A stretch of 64,000 nucleotides of DNA, taken from NCBI RefSeq assembly GCF_947502445.1, contig NZ_CANMZW010000022.1:31116-95115 (forward strand). Reading direction: 5' to 3'. The stretch is from an uncultured Brevibacillus sp. Lineage in GTDB: Bacteria > Bacillota > Bacilli > Brevibacillales > Brevibacillaceae. This document shows positions 1 to 7,976 of this stretch, piece after piece (the first letter of the stretch is position 1; each line of letters starts with the position of its first letter). A program made the translations under genes and the position numbers. Below the pieces are notes generated by a model that had not been told where the DNA came from, did no database searches, and worked only from the letters and a program-made list of their open reading frames with translations.

Positions 1-874
1 AGACAGAGTTGATGGAAAGACCGATCATGAGCAAGAGCTGTGGCTTCACCTTTTTGGCTATCCCCATTATGGCGATCCCACCTACCAGCATCGCTGCCCC
101 ATTTGTCATCACCAGCCACTGCAGAAATTGTTTGTCTTGACCCAAATTTTCCATGGCAATGAAGATGTGAAGGGGCTGGGTCAGGCCTGCTGCCAGACCG
201 ACAGCCGCAAAAGTCACGCTAAGTGTTCGCAAGGATTGGTTGTTTTTGATATAACCTAGTCCTGCTTTCATTTCCTGCAAAAAGCTGGATGCGTTGCTGG
301 ATCTCGCTTCTTCTGCGTCGCGGGGGAGGGTAGATAAGACAAGGGATGAAGCCAGGAACAGGACAGCAGTCAGGATGAGAGGTAACTCGATTCCAAACTG
401 GATGAAAATAAAGGTTCCGATCACTGGACCCAAAACAGTAAAGACAGCGACAATCGTTTGAGACAGAGCCATCACGCTAGGTAGCTGTTCGCCTGGCACA
501 TGCCGCTTGTACAGCTTCATGGCTGACGGCTGAGAAAATTGAGACAGACTGGCGGAAACAAACGATCCGATCAGAAGGGCAATCCAGCCGCCATTCATAA
601 TCGCTAGCAGTACCGCTACGACGGAGAAGGCAGACAGCAGATCACTCCAGACCATCGTCCGCTTTGGACGCCAACGATCCGCAAAAGTCCCGCCTATGAT
701 GGCAAAGAGAAAGATCGGCGCAAATTCGGCAACGGAAATAAGTGAAATCGATACCGGATCATTATTGGTTAATTCTGTTATAAAAAGCAGGACGGCATAA
801 TTTCGAATCCAGATTCCAAGCTGCAGCAGCACCCTGGAGAGGATAATCGTTCGAACAAAGCGATTGGAAAACAC
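1..874 (-). CDS. MFS transporter, N-terminal part (runs off window)
   Basis: About 291 residues of a major facilitator superfamily permease are visible, and the rest lies beyond the window start. The frame opens with GTG at 874, which overlaps the end of the upstream gene closely (its stop is at 876-878), so the two are translationally coupled. Hydrophobic segments alternate with short loops. The loop after the second helix carries GGTFADRWRPKR, the typical MFS motif A region. The closest general type is the MFS_3/macrolide-efflux-like group of Firmicutes, but the substrate cannot be told. Family call is firm; function as a drug or solute exporter is inference. Confidence 0.85.
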   Translation of the reverse strand, partial: MFSNRFVRTIILSRVLLQLGIWIRNYAVLLFITELTNNDPVSISLISVAEFAPIFLFAIIGGTFADRWRPKRTMVWSDLLSAFSVVAVLLAIMNGGWIALLIGSFVSASLSQFSQPSAMKLYKRHVPGEQLPSVMALSQTIVAVFTVLGPVIGTFIFIQFGIELPLILTAVLFLASSLVLSTLPRDAEEARSSNASSFLQEMKAGLGYIKNNQSLRTLSVTFAAVGLAAGLTQPLHIFIAMENLGQDKQFLQWLVMTNGAAMLVGGIAIMGIAKKVKPQLLLMIGLSINSV

Positions 875-875
875 G

Positions 876-1355
876 CTAATACCCCATTTCTTTTACTAAT
901 CTGGACAACGTACGCAGCCTTTCTCCGATTAACTCATCATCATTGATCAGCGCCTGACTAAATCGTTTCATATCTTCCTGAATGTTCTCGTTATCCGTAA
1001 AAACGGCAACATTGAGGGCAGCTCCCTGCAGGCCGATTCGATCGAGGACGGGCTTTTCTGGATCATAAAAATGCTCGTAACGATAGGCATCGCGGAAATG
1101 GGTCAATGTCCGACAGATCAGAATGGACAAATCAAGAACCCGGTGGAAAGGCAGCACCTCTGATTGTGCGGAGTCATTTTCCTCTGTATTTGTGGATACT
1201 TTGGCAGTAACCATGGCACTTCGCAGGCCACCTTCCTGGAACACGCCTAGAGAAAGGCTTTGAGCGTCAGCGCTTCGGGCGAATCGACCATCTACCATAT
1301 CGTAGTTTTCAGAGATGATAACTGGATTATGATTGCTTGCAGTCATTTTTTTCAT
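876..1355 (-). CDS. Hypothetical cytoplasmic protein upstream of MFS gene
   Basis: A 159-residue protein with no signal peptide or membrane segment. The ATG at 1355 is preferred because AGGAGG lies nine bases upstream; an in-frame ATG at 1364 abuts the AGGAGG directly and is unlikely. The sequence has an N-terminal beta-rich part (NPVIISENYD, RFARSADAQSLSLG) and a helical C-terminal half. I do not recognise the family with certainty. It forms a two-gene operon with the MFS permease, whose start lies two bases past its stop, so it may be an accessory or regulatory partner of that exporter. No known catalytic motif is evident. Confidence 0.7.
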   Translation of the reverse strand: MKKMTASNHNPVIISENYDMVDGRFARSADAQSLSLGVFQEGGLRSAMVTAKVSTNTEENDSAQSEVLPFHRVLDLSILICRTLTHFRDAYRYEHFYDPEKPVLDRIGLQGAALNVAVFTDNENIQEDMKRFSQALINDDELIGERLRTLSRLVKEMGY

Positions 1356-1493
1356 TGTGTTCATCCTCCTAAAAATATATAACAAACGAATTAGTTTTTG
1401 GTTTGTTATTTAATAAACATTTTAATTAAATGTCTATAAAAGTCAATAATCAATTTGGCTTTTTCATGAGTGAGGTTTTAGCGTTGGACAAAT

Positions 1494-1532
1494 AAAAAAA
1501 GGACACAGACCCGTGTGAAACGGGCTGCGTCC
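1494..1532 (-). terminator. Rho-independent terminator of anti-sigma gene
   Basis: Reading the minus strand, a GC-rich hairpin (GGACGCAGCCCGT paired with ACGGGTCTGTGTCC) is followed by seven T residues, 14 bases past the stop codon of the anti-sigma factor gene. Confidence 0.85.
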
Positions 1533-1545
1533 TATCGTATTAGCT

Positions 1546-2943
1546 TTACGGCTTCCAGGTAATTTGCTTGGATGCATCGATCAATTCATCCAAAGGAACG
1601 CCGTGTGCAGTTATGACTACATAGACAGATTGATTATTTGTTTGTGCATTGAAATGAACGGCATGCTGGACGGCTGAATCTTTTTTGTCGTGCTGTTCAT
1701 ACGAGACGGCAATCGCTTGCTCTCCATTAATACTAAACAACTGGGTAGCAGAAAACGTACCCGGAATGGATAGACTGCGTTTTCCTTGCGTATTGCGCAA
1801 GACCTCGACCTTAATCCAATCCTTGTTCCGATTATAGTTTGCTGCCAGGTGAGCAACCTTTGTACTCGTTTCCGATTCGTACTGAATGGAAATATCGCTC
1901 ATCGCAAATCCGTTCGTTGCAGTCGGCAATACCGGAACGGGCATATCGGATGCTTGTACAGCGGTATCTACATCTGAAAATGTAGACAAAGTGATCTGTT
2001 GTTTAGCAGTTGGCACAGGTGGACCTACCAGAGCGTTTTCAGTCGAAACGTCCTGTTTTGAATCAGGAACGGTTGCTGCAGTAATTCCGAATGCTTGCTC
2101 GCTGCCAGCAATCGATGGGTTGGCATCGGCAGTAGCTACTGCTGACGAATTGTCGCCTGGGGCGACAGCAGTGGAGCTCTGGCTGTTTGCTTTCGGTTCT
2201 GAAGCAGGCTTTTCAGCTCCATTATTGCGAGCCACCATGGTCACTCTGCTTTCTTTATTGGTCGCACGAGTTTCCGGAGGAGCAGCCTTGGACTGTTGAT
2301 TCTCCATAGCAATCGCCCCTTCTAGTGGGGAAGTGGCAATTTTTGCTTGAGCTGGTGCGGCTGGTGGCGTGTCTTTTGCAATCGGCGTATTTTCCTGCAC
2401 CGTCGACTGCTTCAGTTTTGGCGCTTCGCTTGGCGGTGCACTTCTTTCTACGGCTGCCTCTGGAGGTGTAGAAGCAGGTGCACTCGACGCTGGCTGATCC
2501 ACGATATGGTAACTAACTGCGCCATTCGCTGCGGTAGTTGGGCTGTTGTCAATTTGAGAAGCGGTTTGTATCTGATCGGTTTGAAGCTGTTGATAACCCA
2601 TAAATCCTACTGCTAATAGAACAGCAGCTGCGCTGACCCAGGCGAATGAAGGGAAGCCTTTTGTCTTGCGCTTGCTGGTAATTGATGTAGGTGGTTGTAG
2701 AGATACCGTTGCGGCATGAGGGGGCAAATTTTGCCCGGCAGTCTCGTAAATTGCCTGCATGATTCTCTCTTCCAGGTTCGCTTGTGGTAAAGGAACCTCT
2801 TTCAAGAACTGCACCTCCTCTTCTGTTGTCATTTGTGTCTCAATCCAGACGATGCAATCCTCACAAGTTTCTATGTGGGAGAGCGTTTCGCTATCCGTGT
2901 CATCTAGATCTAGCCATGCTTTTCTAAATGCCTGGCAGTTCAT
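1546..2943 (-). CDS. Anti-sigma factor, ZAS zinc-finger, single-pass membrane
   Basis: A 465-residue membrane anti-sigma factor paired with the ECF sigma factor immediately upstream (20 bp overlap). The N-terminal cytoplasmic part contains the zinc-associated anti-sigma signature H23-x3-C27-x2-C30. A single membrane helix spans roughly residues 99-117. It is followed by a long Ala/Pro/Ser/Thr-rich extracytoplasmic linker (about 120-320) and a C-terminal domain (about 340-465) resembling DUF4367-type sensor domains. In this family the cytoplasmic domain sequesters the sigma factor until envelope stress triggers release or proteolysis. The inducing signal cannot be read from the sequence. Confidence 0.9.
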   Translation of the reverse strand: MNCQAFRKAWLDLDDTDSETLSHIETCEDCIVWIETQMTTEEEVQFLKEVPLPQANLEERIMQAIYETAGQNLPPHAATVSLQPPTSITSKRKTKGFPSFAWVSAAAVLLAVGFMGYQQLQTDQIQTASQIDNSPTTAANGAVSYHIVDQPASSAPASTPPEAAVERSAPPSEAPKLKQSTVQENTPIAKDTPPAAPAQAKIATSPLEGAIAMENQQSKAAPPETRATNKESRVTMVARNNGAEKPASEPKANSQSSTAVAPGDNSSAVATADANPSIAGSEQAFGITAATVPDSKQDVSTENALVGPPVPTAKQQITLSTFSDVDTAVQASDMPVPVLPTATNGFAMSDISIQYESETSTKVAHLAANYNRNKDWIKVEVLRNTQGKRSLSIPGTFSATQLFSINGEQAIAVSYEQHDKKDSAVQHAVHFNAQTNNQSVYVVITAHGVPLDELIDASKQITWKP

Positions 2944-3493
2944 GTACGAGCCCCCCTTCCTTGCGGGTTAACAATTTTGCGAGTTCCTGGCGAGCGCGAA
3001 GGTAGCGAACGCGGGCGGTAGACTCGGCAATGCCGAGGAGTGTTGCGATTTTTTCAAACGGATATTCATGCGTGCACCGAAGCACGATTACTTCACGATA
3101 GGAGTCTGACAGCAAGGCAAACGCCTCTTCGATTTCACGACGCTGTTCTTTATTCATGAGCGATTCCTGCGGAGATTCGTCACGAGTAGTAGATGGTACG
3201 TAAGCGAGCTGTTCGTCGGAATCGTGAAATTTCCGTCGGCGCAGGAAGTCGATGCTTTTATTTCGTGCCAGCGTATGTAACCAGGACGAAAATTGACTGT
3301 CCCCGCGAAACGTAGAGAGCTTCTCATACGCTTTTACAAAAACTTCCTGAGTAATGTCCTCTGCATCGGAGCGATTGTTCACCATTTTGTAGATAAATAC
3401 GTAGATCATATGCTGATATCGCTGGATGAGGTCGCGATACCCTTCGATGTCGCCTTGAAGAATCCGCTGAATGATTTCGGCGTCGGATTGCAT
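2924..3493 (-). CDS. ECF RNA polymerase sigma factor (SigW/SigX-like)
   Basis: A 189-residue group IV sigma factor. Region 2 is seen in the DAEDITQEVFVKAY and FSSWLHTLARNKSIDFLRRR stretches, and region 4 in the helix-turn-helix YPFEKIATLLGIAESTARVRYLRAR. The ATG at 3493 has an upstream GGGAGG. Its stop overlaps the start of the anti-sigma gene, the usual arrangement for co-stoichiometric expression. A TGAAAC-N16-CGTC element just upstream is a plausible self-recognised promoter. Which of the SigW, SigX, SigM or SigV types it is cannot be decided here; the promoter form favours the SigW/SigM group. Confidence 0.93.
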   Translation of the reverse strand: MQSDAEIIQRILQGDIEGYRDLIQRYQHMIYVFIYKMVNNRSDAEDITQEVFVKAYEKLSTFRGDSQFSSWLHTLARNKSIDFLRRRKFHDSDEQLAYVPSTTRDESPQESLMNKEQRREIEEAFALLSDSYREVIVLRCTHEYPFEKIATLLGIAESTARVRYLRARQELAKLLTRKEGGLVHELPGI

Positions 3494-3522
3494 TGAATCT
3501 CCGGCCTCCCTTCCCTCTATGA

Positions 3523-3548
3523 GACGCTGGTCTTTTTAAAACGTTTCA
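3523..3548 (-). promoter_or_regulatory. ECF-type promoter of sigma/anti-sigma operon (autoregulation)
   Basis: On the minus strand TGAAAC (3548-3543) is followed by exactly 16 bases and CGTC (3526-3523), the classical -35/-10 pattern of SigW/SigM-type ECF promoters. It lies about 30 bp ahead of the sigma factor ATG at 3493. The -35 box includes the TGA stop codon of the upstream helicase gene, and the element also sits inside a nine-base inverted repeat (CGCTGGTCT/AGACCAGCG). Confidence 0.7.
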
Positions 3549-5210
3549 GACCAGCGCCTCCATCTCTATAATATCGTATGGATAGCCTTGTTCTACGAGA
3601 AAAAGCTGGCGATGGAGCGAGAATTCCTGCTCTCTCGTATCACGTGTGACTAATGTATAAAAATGCGCTTTGTTATCGTCTGCCTTAGGGCGAAGGATTC
3701 GTCCGAGACGCTGGGCCTCCTCCTGTCTGGAGCCGAATGTACCGGAAATTTGAATCGCAACATTAGCGTCCGGTAAATCGACAGCGAAATTGGCCACCTT
3801 TGATACGATCAGGCGCGTGATTTCCCCTTTTTTAAACTGACTATACAGAGCTTCTCTTTCTTTTTCTGGCACTTTTCCTGTTATGAGCGGCAGCTGCAAG
3901 GCGGTAGCCATCTGGTCCAGCTGGTCTACATATTGACCGATGATCAGAACACGATCCTGCGCGTGACGCTCAAGTAATTGGCGAACCACCTCTAGCTTTC
4001 GGGGATTCTCAGCAGCAATACGAAATTTTTGCCGGGCACTGGCATGGGCATACGCTTCTCGCCACTTTGCTTCAAAGGGGAGACGAATTTCCTGGCAGCG
4101 AGCTTCGGCGATCCAGCCCTGCTCCTCCATTTTTTTCCAAGGAATCTCGTATTTTTTTGGACCGATCAGCGTAAAAACATCTTCCTCTCGTCCGTCTTCC
4201 CGAACGAGGGTTGCCGTCAGACCGAGGCGACGAGTAGCCTGGATGCCGGAGGTAACGCGAAAAACAGGAGCAGGCAATAAATGAACCTCATCGTAAATAA
4301 TAAGGCCCCAGTCACGCTCTGAAAAGAGTCTCATATGAGGAAATTCTTCTTCAGCGGCAGGGCGGTAGGTCAAAATTTGATAAGTCGCCACAGTAATGGG
4401 TTTTACTTCCTTGCAATCGCCTGTGTACTCGCCAACCATGGCGGGATCAAGTCCAGTCTTGTCCAGCAGCTCTTGTATCCATTGGCGGACAGAAGTGGTG
4501 TTGGTGGTTAGAATCAAAGTCGCTGTCTGTAATTGGCAAATCGCTCCCAGACCGATAACCGTTTTTCCGGCACCACAGGGAAGGACTAATACGCCACTTC
4601 CACCGATTGCCTCTCCGCCTGAATAAAAAGCGCTGACAGCCTCCGCCTGGTACGGACGAAGTGAAAAGGGTCTGCCTTGTGAGCTCACTTCGCGCAGACC
4701 GATCGGACAGGCTTCACCCGTGTTGTAGCCTGCAACATCCTGCACGGGATAGCCTAGACTGATCAGCTCCTGCTTGATCAAGCCACGTGCATAGGACTTC
4801 AATTTATACGGTTCGTCAAATAGCTCTGCAATCGATTTATAGGAGAAGAGCTCCGCGAGAAGGAGTGGGTTCTCACTGGTTAATACGAGCGTGTCATCTG
4901 ATCGTTCCAATTTGATCAGACCGTATTTTCGCATCGTCTCAGAAATTTCTTTGACAATGGTCGGCGGGACACCGTATTTGCTATATGTACCAAGCGTTTC
5001 TGACACTTGTTCAGGCTCCATGCCGCTTGCTGCCGCATTCCAGAGTGACAGGGGGGTAATGCGGTACGTGTGGATGTATTCCGGGCTTTTGATGAGCTCA
5101 GCAAAACCATGGATGGCTTGTCTTGCTTCGGTAAATAATGGATGCTGCGTTTCCAGTAAAATCGTCCGATCGCTTTGAACGATCATCGGTAGGTCTGGAC
5201 GGTAAGACAA
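3546..5210 (-). CDS. XPB-type DNA repair helicase (SF2, DEAH)
   Basis: A 554-residue superfamily 2 helicase of the bacterial XPB group. The start chosen is TTG at 5210, six bases after GAGGTGA; the longer open frame to 5360 has no ribosome site and crosses into the divergent gene. An N-terminal XPB-like domain (MIVQSDRTILLE, ending around residue 180) precedes the helicase core: Walker A LPCGAGKT, DEVH box (IYDEVHLLPA), SAT-like GLTATLV, and motif VI EEAQRLGRILRP. The family unwinds or translocates on DNA in repair. No partner nuclease gene of the Bax1 type is adjacent. Family call is firm; the cellular role in this organism is inferred. Confidence 0.92.
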   Translation of the reverse strand: MSYRPDLPMIVQSDRTILLETQHPLFTEARQAIHGFAELIKSPEYIHTYRITPLSLWNAAASGMEPEQVSETLGTYSKYGVPPTIVKEISETMRKYGLIKLERSDDTLVLTSENPLLLAELFSYKSIAELFDEPYKLKSYARGLIKQELISLGYPVQDVAGYNTGEACPIGLREVSSQGRPFSLRPYQAEAVSAFYSGGEAIGGSGVLVLPCGAGKTVIGLGAICQLQTATLILTTNTTSVRQWIQELLDKTGLDPAMVGEYTGDCKEVKPITVATYQILTYRPAAEEEFPHMRLFSERDWGLIIYDEVHLLPAPVFRVTSGIQATRRLGLTATLVREDGREEDVFTLIGPKKYEIPWKKMEEQGWIAEARCQEIRLPFEAKWREAYAHASARQKFRIAAENPRKLEVVRQLLERHAQDRVLIIGQYVDQLDQMATALQLPLITGKVPEKEREALYSQFKKGEITRLIVSKVANFAVDLPDANVAIQISGTFGSRQEEAQRLGRILRPKADDNKAHFYTLVTRDTREQEFSLHRQLFLVEQGYPYDIIEMEALV

Positions 5211-5353
5211 GAGACTCACCTCATTAAAAAAAGCATAATGAATCAGAACTATGGTATCACAATCACGAAAAGAAAGAAAAACGAACAGGTAACATTCGTC
5301 CTGTCGTGGGAAAGAATAACCCAAAGTACCGACGGAAGGGATGGTCGCAGGAC

Positions 5354-6679
5354 ATGGCAATATGGGGCAGCTTGTTTAATCTGGTGTTGGTCGTGATCCT
5401 CGTCCTCCTCAACGGGTTTTTTGTGGCGACCGAATTTGCGGTTGTAAAGGTGAGGGAATCACGTATCGCGCAACTGGTGGCAGAAGGGAACCAGAGAGCC
5501 GTTCATGTCGAGCAGGTCATCTCTAATTTGGATGCGTACCTGTCAGCATGTCAGCTTGGAATTACCCTTGCCTCACTCGGGCTCGGATGGTTGGGTGAGC
5601 CGGCGATCGCGAAGCTGCTGCATCCAGTTTTTCACTATTTTGGTCTTAATGATACGTTGGTCACGAGCATTTCCTTTATATTGGCTTTTTCGGTGATTAC
5701 CTTTTTGCATATTGTGCTGGGCGAGCTGGCGCCAAAGACACTGGCGATCCAAAAGACAGAAATGGTGGTGCTTGCGATTGCGAAGCCCATTTCGCTATTT
5801 CATAAAGTCATGTATCCGTTTATCGCTCTTCTCAATTGGTCGGCCAGCCGTTTTCTTGCTCTTTTTCATATTTCTATGGAGCCGCACCAGGAAGCACATA
5901 CAGAGGAAGAGATTCGCATTTTGGTCAATGAGAGTCATAAAAGCGGGTTGATCGACAATACCGAGCTGATGCTGGTTGACAACATCTTTGATTTTTCCGA
6001 AACGATGGCACGTGAGATTATGGTACCGCGTACCGATATGGTCGTTTTGAATGTGCGTGATCCATTTGAAGAAAATGTTAGGCTGGTCCAAAATGGGCGA
6101 TTCACTCGCTACCCGGTTGTGGACGGAGACAAGGACCACGTGGTCGGGAGCTTGCATATCAAGGATATGCTGACCGGACTCTTGGAAGGGGAAAGAAGCG
6201 ATCTCGAGACATTGATGCGCTCGATCTTGACCGTACCAGAAACGATTTCCATCAGCCGCTTGTTAACTATGCTCCAAAAACAGCGGGGACAAATGGCGAT
6301 TATCATCGATGAGTATGGAGGAACGGCAGGCCTCGTTACGCTGGAAGATATAATGGAAGAAATTGTGGGAGATATTCAGGATGAATTTGACGATGAACGG
6401 CCAGAAGTCGAGCAACGGGACAACCTGCTCTCCCTCGATGGACGCATGCTGCTGGAGGAAGTCAGCGATTACTTGGATATCGATCTGGAGTCGAGCGAGG
6501 TGGATACACTGGCGGGCTGGATCTATATGCAAATTGATCATCCGCCGCGCGTGGGAGATGTGGTTCGTTGGGGGAATTACGAGTTTCTGGTGCACGAGGT
6601 CGATCATTATCGAATTACGCGGGTAGTGGTAAAAAAACGGGAAGAAAATACGACAAAATCCGAGGAAGAGCAGGAGTGA
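5354..6679 (+). CDS. CNNM/CorC-family transporter (DUF21, CBS pair, CorC_HlyC)
   Basis: A 441-residue membrane protein often annotated as hemolysin. The ATG at 5354 starts directly before the first membrane helix; a longer in-frame start at 5306 would add 16 charged residues and lacks a good ribosome site. Domain order is a DUF21 transmembrane region (about 1-185, with LGITLASLGLGWLGEP and LGELAPKTLAIQ), two CBS domains (about 200-330, EIMVPRTDMVVL and IIIDEYGGTAGLVTLEDIMEEIVG) and a C-terminal CorC_HlyC domain. Characterised relatives such as MpfA act in magnesium efflux. A paralogue lies at 39361-40725 on the other strand. Confidence 0.92.
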   Translation: MAIWGSLFNLVLVVILVLLNGFFVATEFAVVKVRESRIAQLVAEGNQRAVHVEQVISNLDAYLSACQLGITLASLGLGWLGEPAIAKLLHPVFHYFGLNDTLVTSISFILAFSVITFLHIVLGELAPKTLAIQKTEMVVLAIAKPISLFHKVMYPFIALLNWSASRFLALFHISMEPHQEAHTEEEIRILVNESHKSGLIDNTELMLVDNIFDFSETMAREIMVPRTDMVVLNVRDPFEENVRLVQNGRFTRYPVVDGDKDHVVGSLHIKDMLTGLLEGERSDLETLMRSILTVPETISISRLLTMLQKQRGQMAIIIDEYGGTAGLVTLEDIMEEIVGDIQDEFDDERPEVEQRDNLLSLDGRMLLEEVSDYLDIDLESSEVDTLAGWIYMQIDHPPRVGDVVRWGNYEFLVHEVDHYRITRVVVKKREENTTKSEEEQE

Positions 6680-6693
6680 TTCGACAAGGTAGT

Positions 6694-6722
6694 CTGAAAG
6701 AACCAGTCTGGCTTTTTTTTCT
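6694..6722 (+). terminator. Possible weak terminator after CNNM gene
   Basis: A short imperfect hairpin (AAAG..CCA/TGG CTTT) is followed by eight T residues. The stem is weak, so this is only a candidate end for the upstream transcript. Confidence 0.35.
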
Positions 6723-6756
6723 GGGGAAAACCACATCATTTATTGTGCAAAAGAAC

Positions 6757-6784
6757 TTTTCAATGCGAAATATTATGCTATAAT
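6757..6784 (+). promoter_or_regulatory. SigA-type promoter for ABC transporter operon
   Basis: A perfect TATAAT (6779-6784) is preceded at 16 bp by TTTTCA (6757-6762). The start of transcription would be about 80 bp before the lipoprotein ATG at 6873, leaving a structured leader. Confidence 0.55.
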
Positions 6785-6820
6785 TGGACACAAGTTGCCT
6801 TCGCGCAACACAAATACAAC

Positions 6821-6842
6821 TTGATTGCCAGAGGGCAATCAA
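6821..6842 (+). promoter_or_regulatory. Hairpin in leader of ABC transporter operon
   Basis: TTGATTGCC and GGCAATCAA form a perfect nine-base stem with an AGAG loop, 30 bases before the first gene. A second small hairpin (GTTGC/GCAAC near 6793-6808) precedes it. There is no T-run, so this is not an ordinary terminator. It could be an operator or RNA control element, and it does not match a T-box. Confidence 0.4.
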
Positions 6843-6872
6843 AGCAAGCAGAGCCTAGAGGAGGAAGTATAG

Positions 6873-7883
6873 ATGAGACGAGTAGCAACGATGGGACTGG
6901 CAGCATTGATGGCATTTTCATTGGCAGCATGTGGCAACCAAGCAACAGGGGGAAAAACAGAATCGACAGCAGCAAATACTGGCGCGCAGCAGACTGTGAA
7001 GCTAGGATTGACGCAATTCGTAGAACATCCGGCGCTGGATGCAATCCATAAAGGAATTTTGGATGGCTTGAAAGACTCCGGTTTTGAAGAGGGCAAGAAT
7101 CTGGAAGTAGATTCGCAAAACGCCCACGGTGATATGAATAACACTGTCTCCATCGCCCAGAAGTATGCAGGTGATAAAAAGGACATGGTGATTGCGATTG
7201 CTACGCCGTCAGCACAAGCAGCAGCCAAGGCGATTTCTGATAAACCCGTGCTTTTCAGTGCCGTAACAGACCCAATCTCGGCTCAACTGGTCAATACTCT
7301 GGAAAAACCAGACAAAAATGTGACCGGTACGTCAGACAAAGTTTCCATGGAACAACAACTGAAGCTGGTCAAGACCTTCATGCCTGAGCTGAAAAAGCTC
7401 GGAGTAATCTACACCACATCTGAAGTCAATTCGGAAGTACAGGTGAAGGACTTGGAGGAAGCAGCCAGCAAAGAAGGCGTAGAAATTGTCAAAGCGGGTA
7501 TTTCCCAACTGTCAGAGGTACAATTGGCAGCTCAGGGGCTCGTTGGAAAAACAGACGCCATGTTTATCCCGATCGACAATACGGTAGTTTCGTCATTTGA
7601 AGCAGTCCTCGGAGTGGCAGAGCAAAACAAAATTCCTGTTTTTGCCTCCGACACAGATACCGTAAAACGCGGCGCTGTTGCCACTTATGGTATTGATTAC
7701 TATCAAATTGGCAAACAAACAGGTGAAATGGCTGCACGTGTGCTGAAAGGCCAGACGGTAGCAGATACTCCTGTAGAGGTATCCAAGCAGGCCGACTTAT
7801 ACATCAACGAAACAGCAGCTGCTAAGTTTGGTCTTCCTGTAACTGAGGCACTCAAACAGCAGGCGAAAGAAATCATCAAGTAA
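6873..7883 (+). CDS. ABC transporter substrate-binding lipoprotein 1 (ABC_sub_bind)
   Basis: A 336-residue lipoprotein: a signal peptide with lipobox LAAC (Cys at about residue 20) and then a periplasmic-binding fold of the PF04392 type, with repeated hallmarks QFVEHPALDAIHKG and TAPSAQAAAKA-like segments. Relatives in Gram-positive bacteria (TrpX) bind tryptophan or other aromatic or unknown ligands. The ATG follows AGGAGGAAGTATAG. It is followed by a terminator hairpin and then a closely similar second binding-protein gene, with permease and ATPase genes after that. Ligand identity is inferred only from family. Confidence 0.9.
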   Translation: MRRVATMGLAALMAFSLAACGNQATGGKTESTAANTGAQQTVKLGLTQFVEHPALDAIHKGILDGLKDSGFEEGKNLEVDSQNAHGDMNNTVSIAQKYAGDKKDMVIAIATPSAQAAAKAISDKPVLFSAVTDPISAQLVNTLEKPDKNVTGTSDKVSMEQQLKLVKTFMPELKKLGVIYTTSEVNSEVQVKDLEEAASKEGVEIVKAGISQLSEVQLAAQGLVGKTDAMFIPIDNTVVSSFEAVLGVAEQNKIPVFASDTDTVKRGAVATYGIDYYQIGKQTGEMAARVLKGQTVADTPVEVSKQADLYINETAAAKFGLPVTEALKQQAKEIIK

Positions 7884-7884
7884 A

Positions 7885-7912
7885 AAGAGAGCTTCATGCT
7901 CTCTTTTTATTC
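7885..7912 (+). terminator. Terminator between the two tandem binding-protein genes
   Basis: AAAGAGAGC-TTCAT-GCTCTCTTTTT forms a clean hairpin with a T-run two bases after the first lipoprotein stop. It would attenuate expression of the downstream genes relative to the first binding protein. Confidence 0.85.
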
Positions 7913-7976
7913 TTTTAAAAGTTTTTTAAACGTGGTAAGATTAGAAAAAAATTTTTTCAAGGGGGATATTTATCAG

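Noticed and set aside
3520..3550. Terminator after the XPB helicase gene
   Set aside because: The nine-base inverted repeat has no following T-run on either strand, and it coincides with a good ECF promoter.
6785..6872. T-box riboswitch for the tryptophan-type ABC operon
   Set aside because: The leader is under 100 bases and has no T-box sequence or antiterminator; only simple hairpins are seen.
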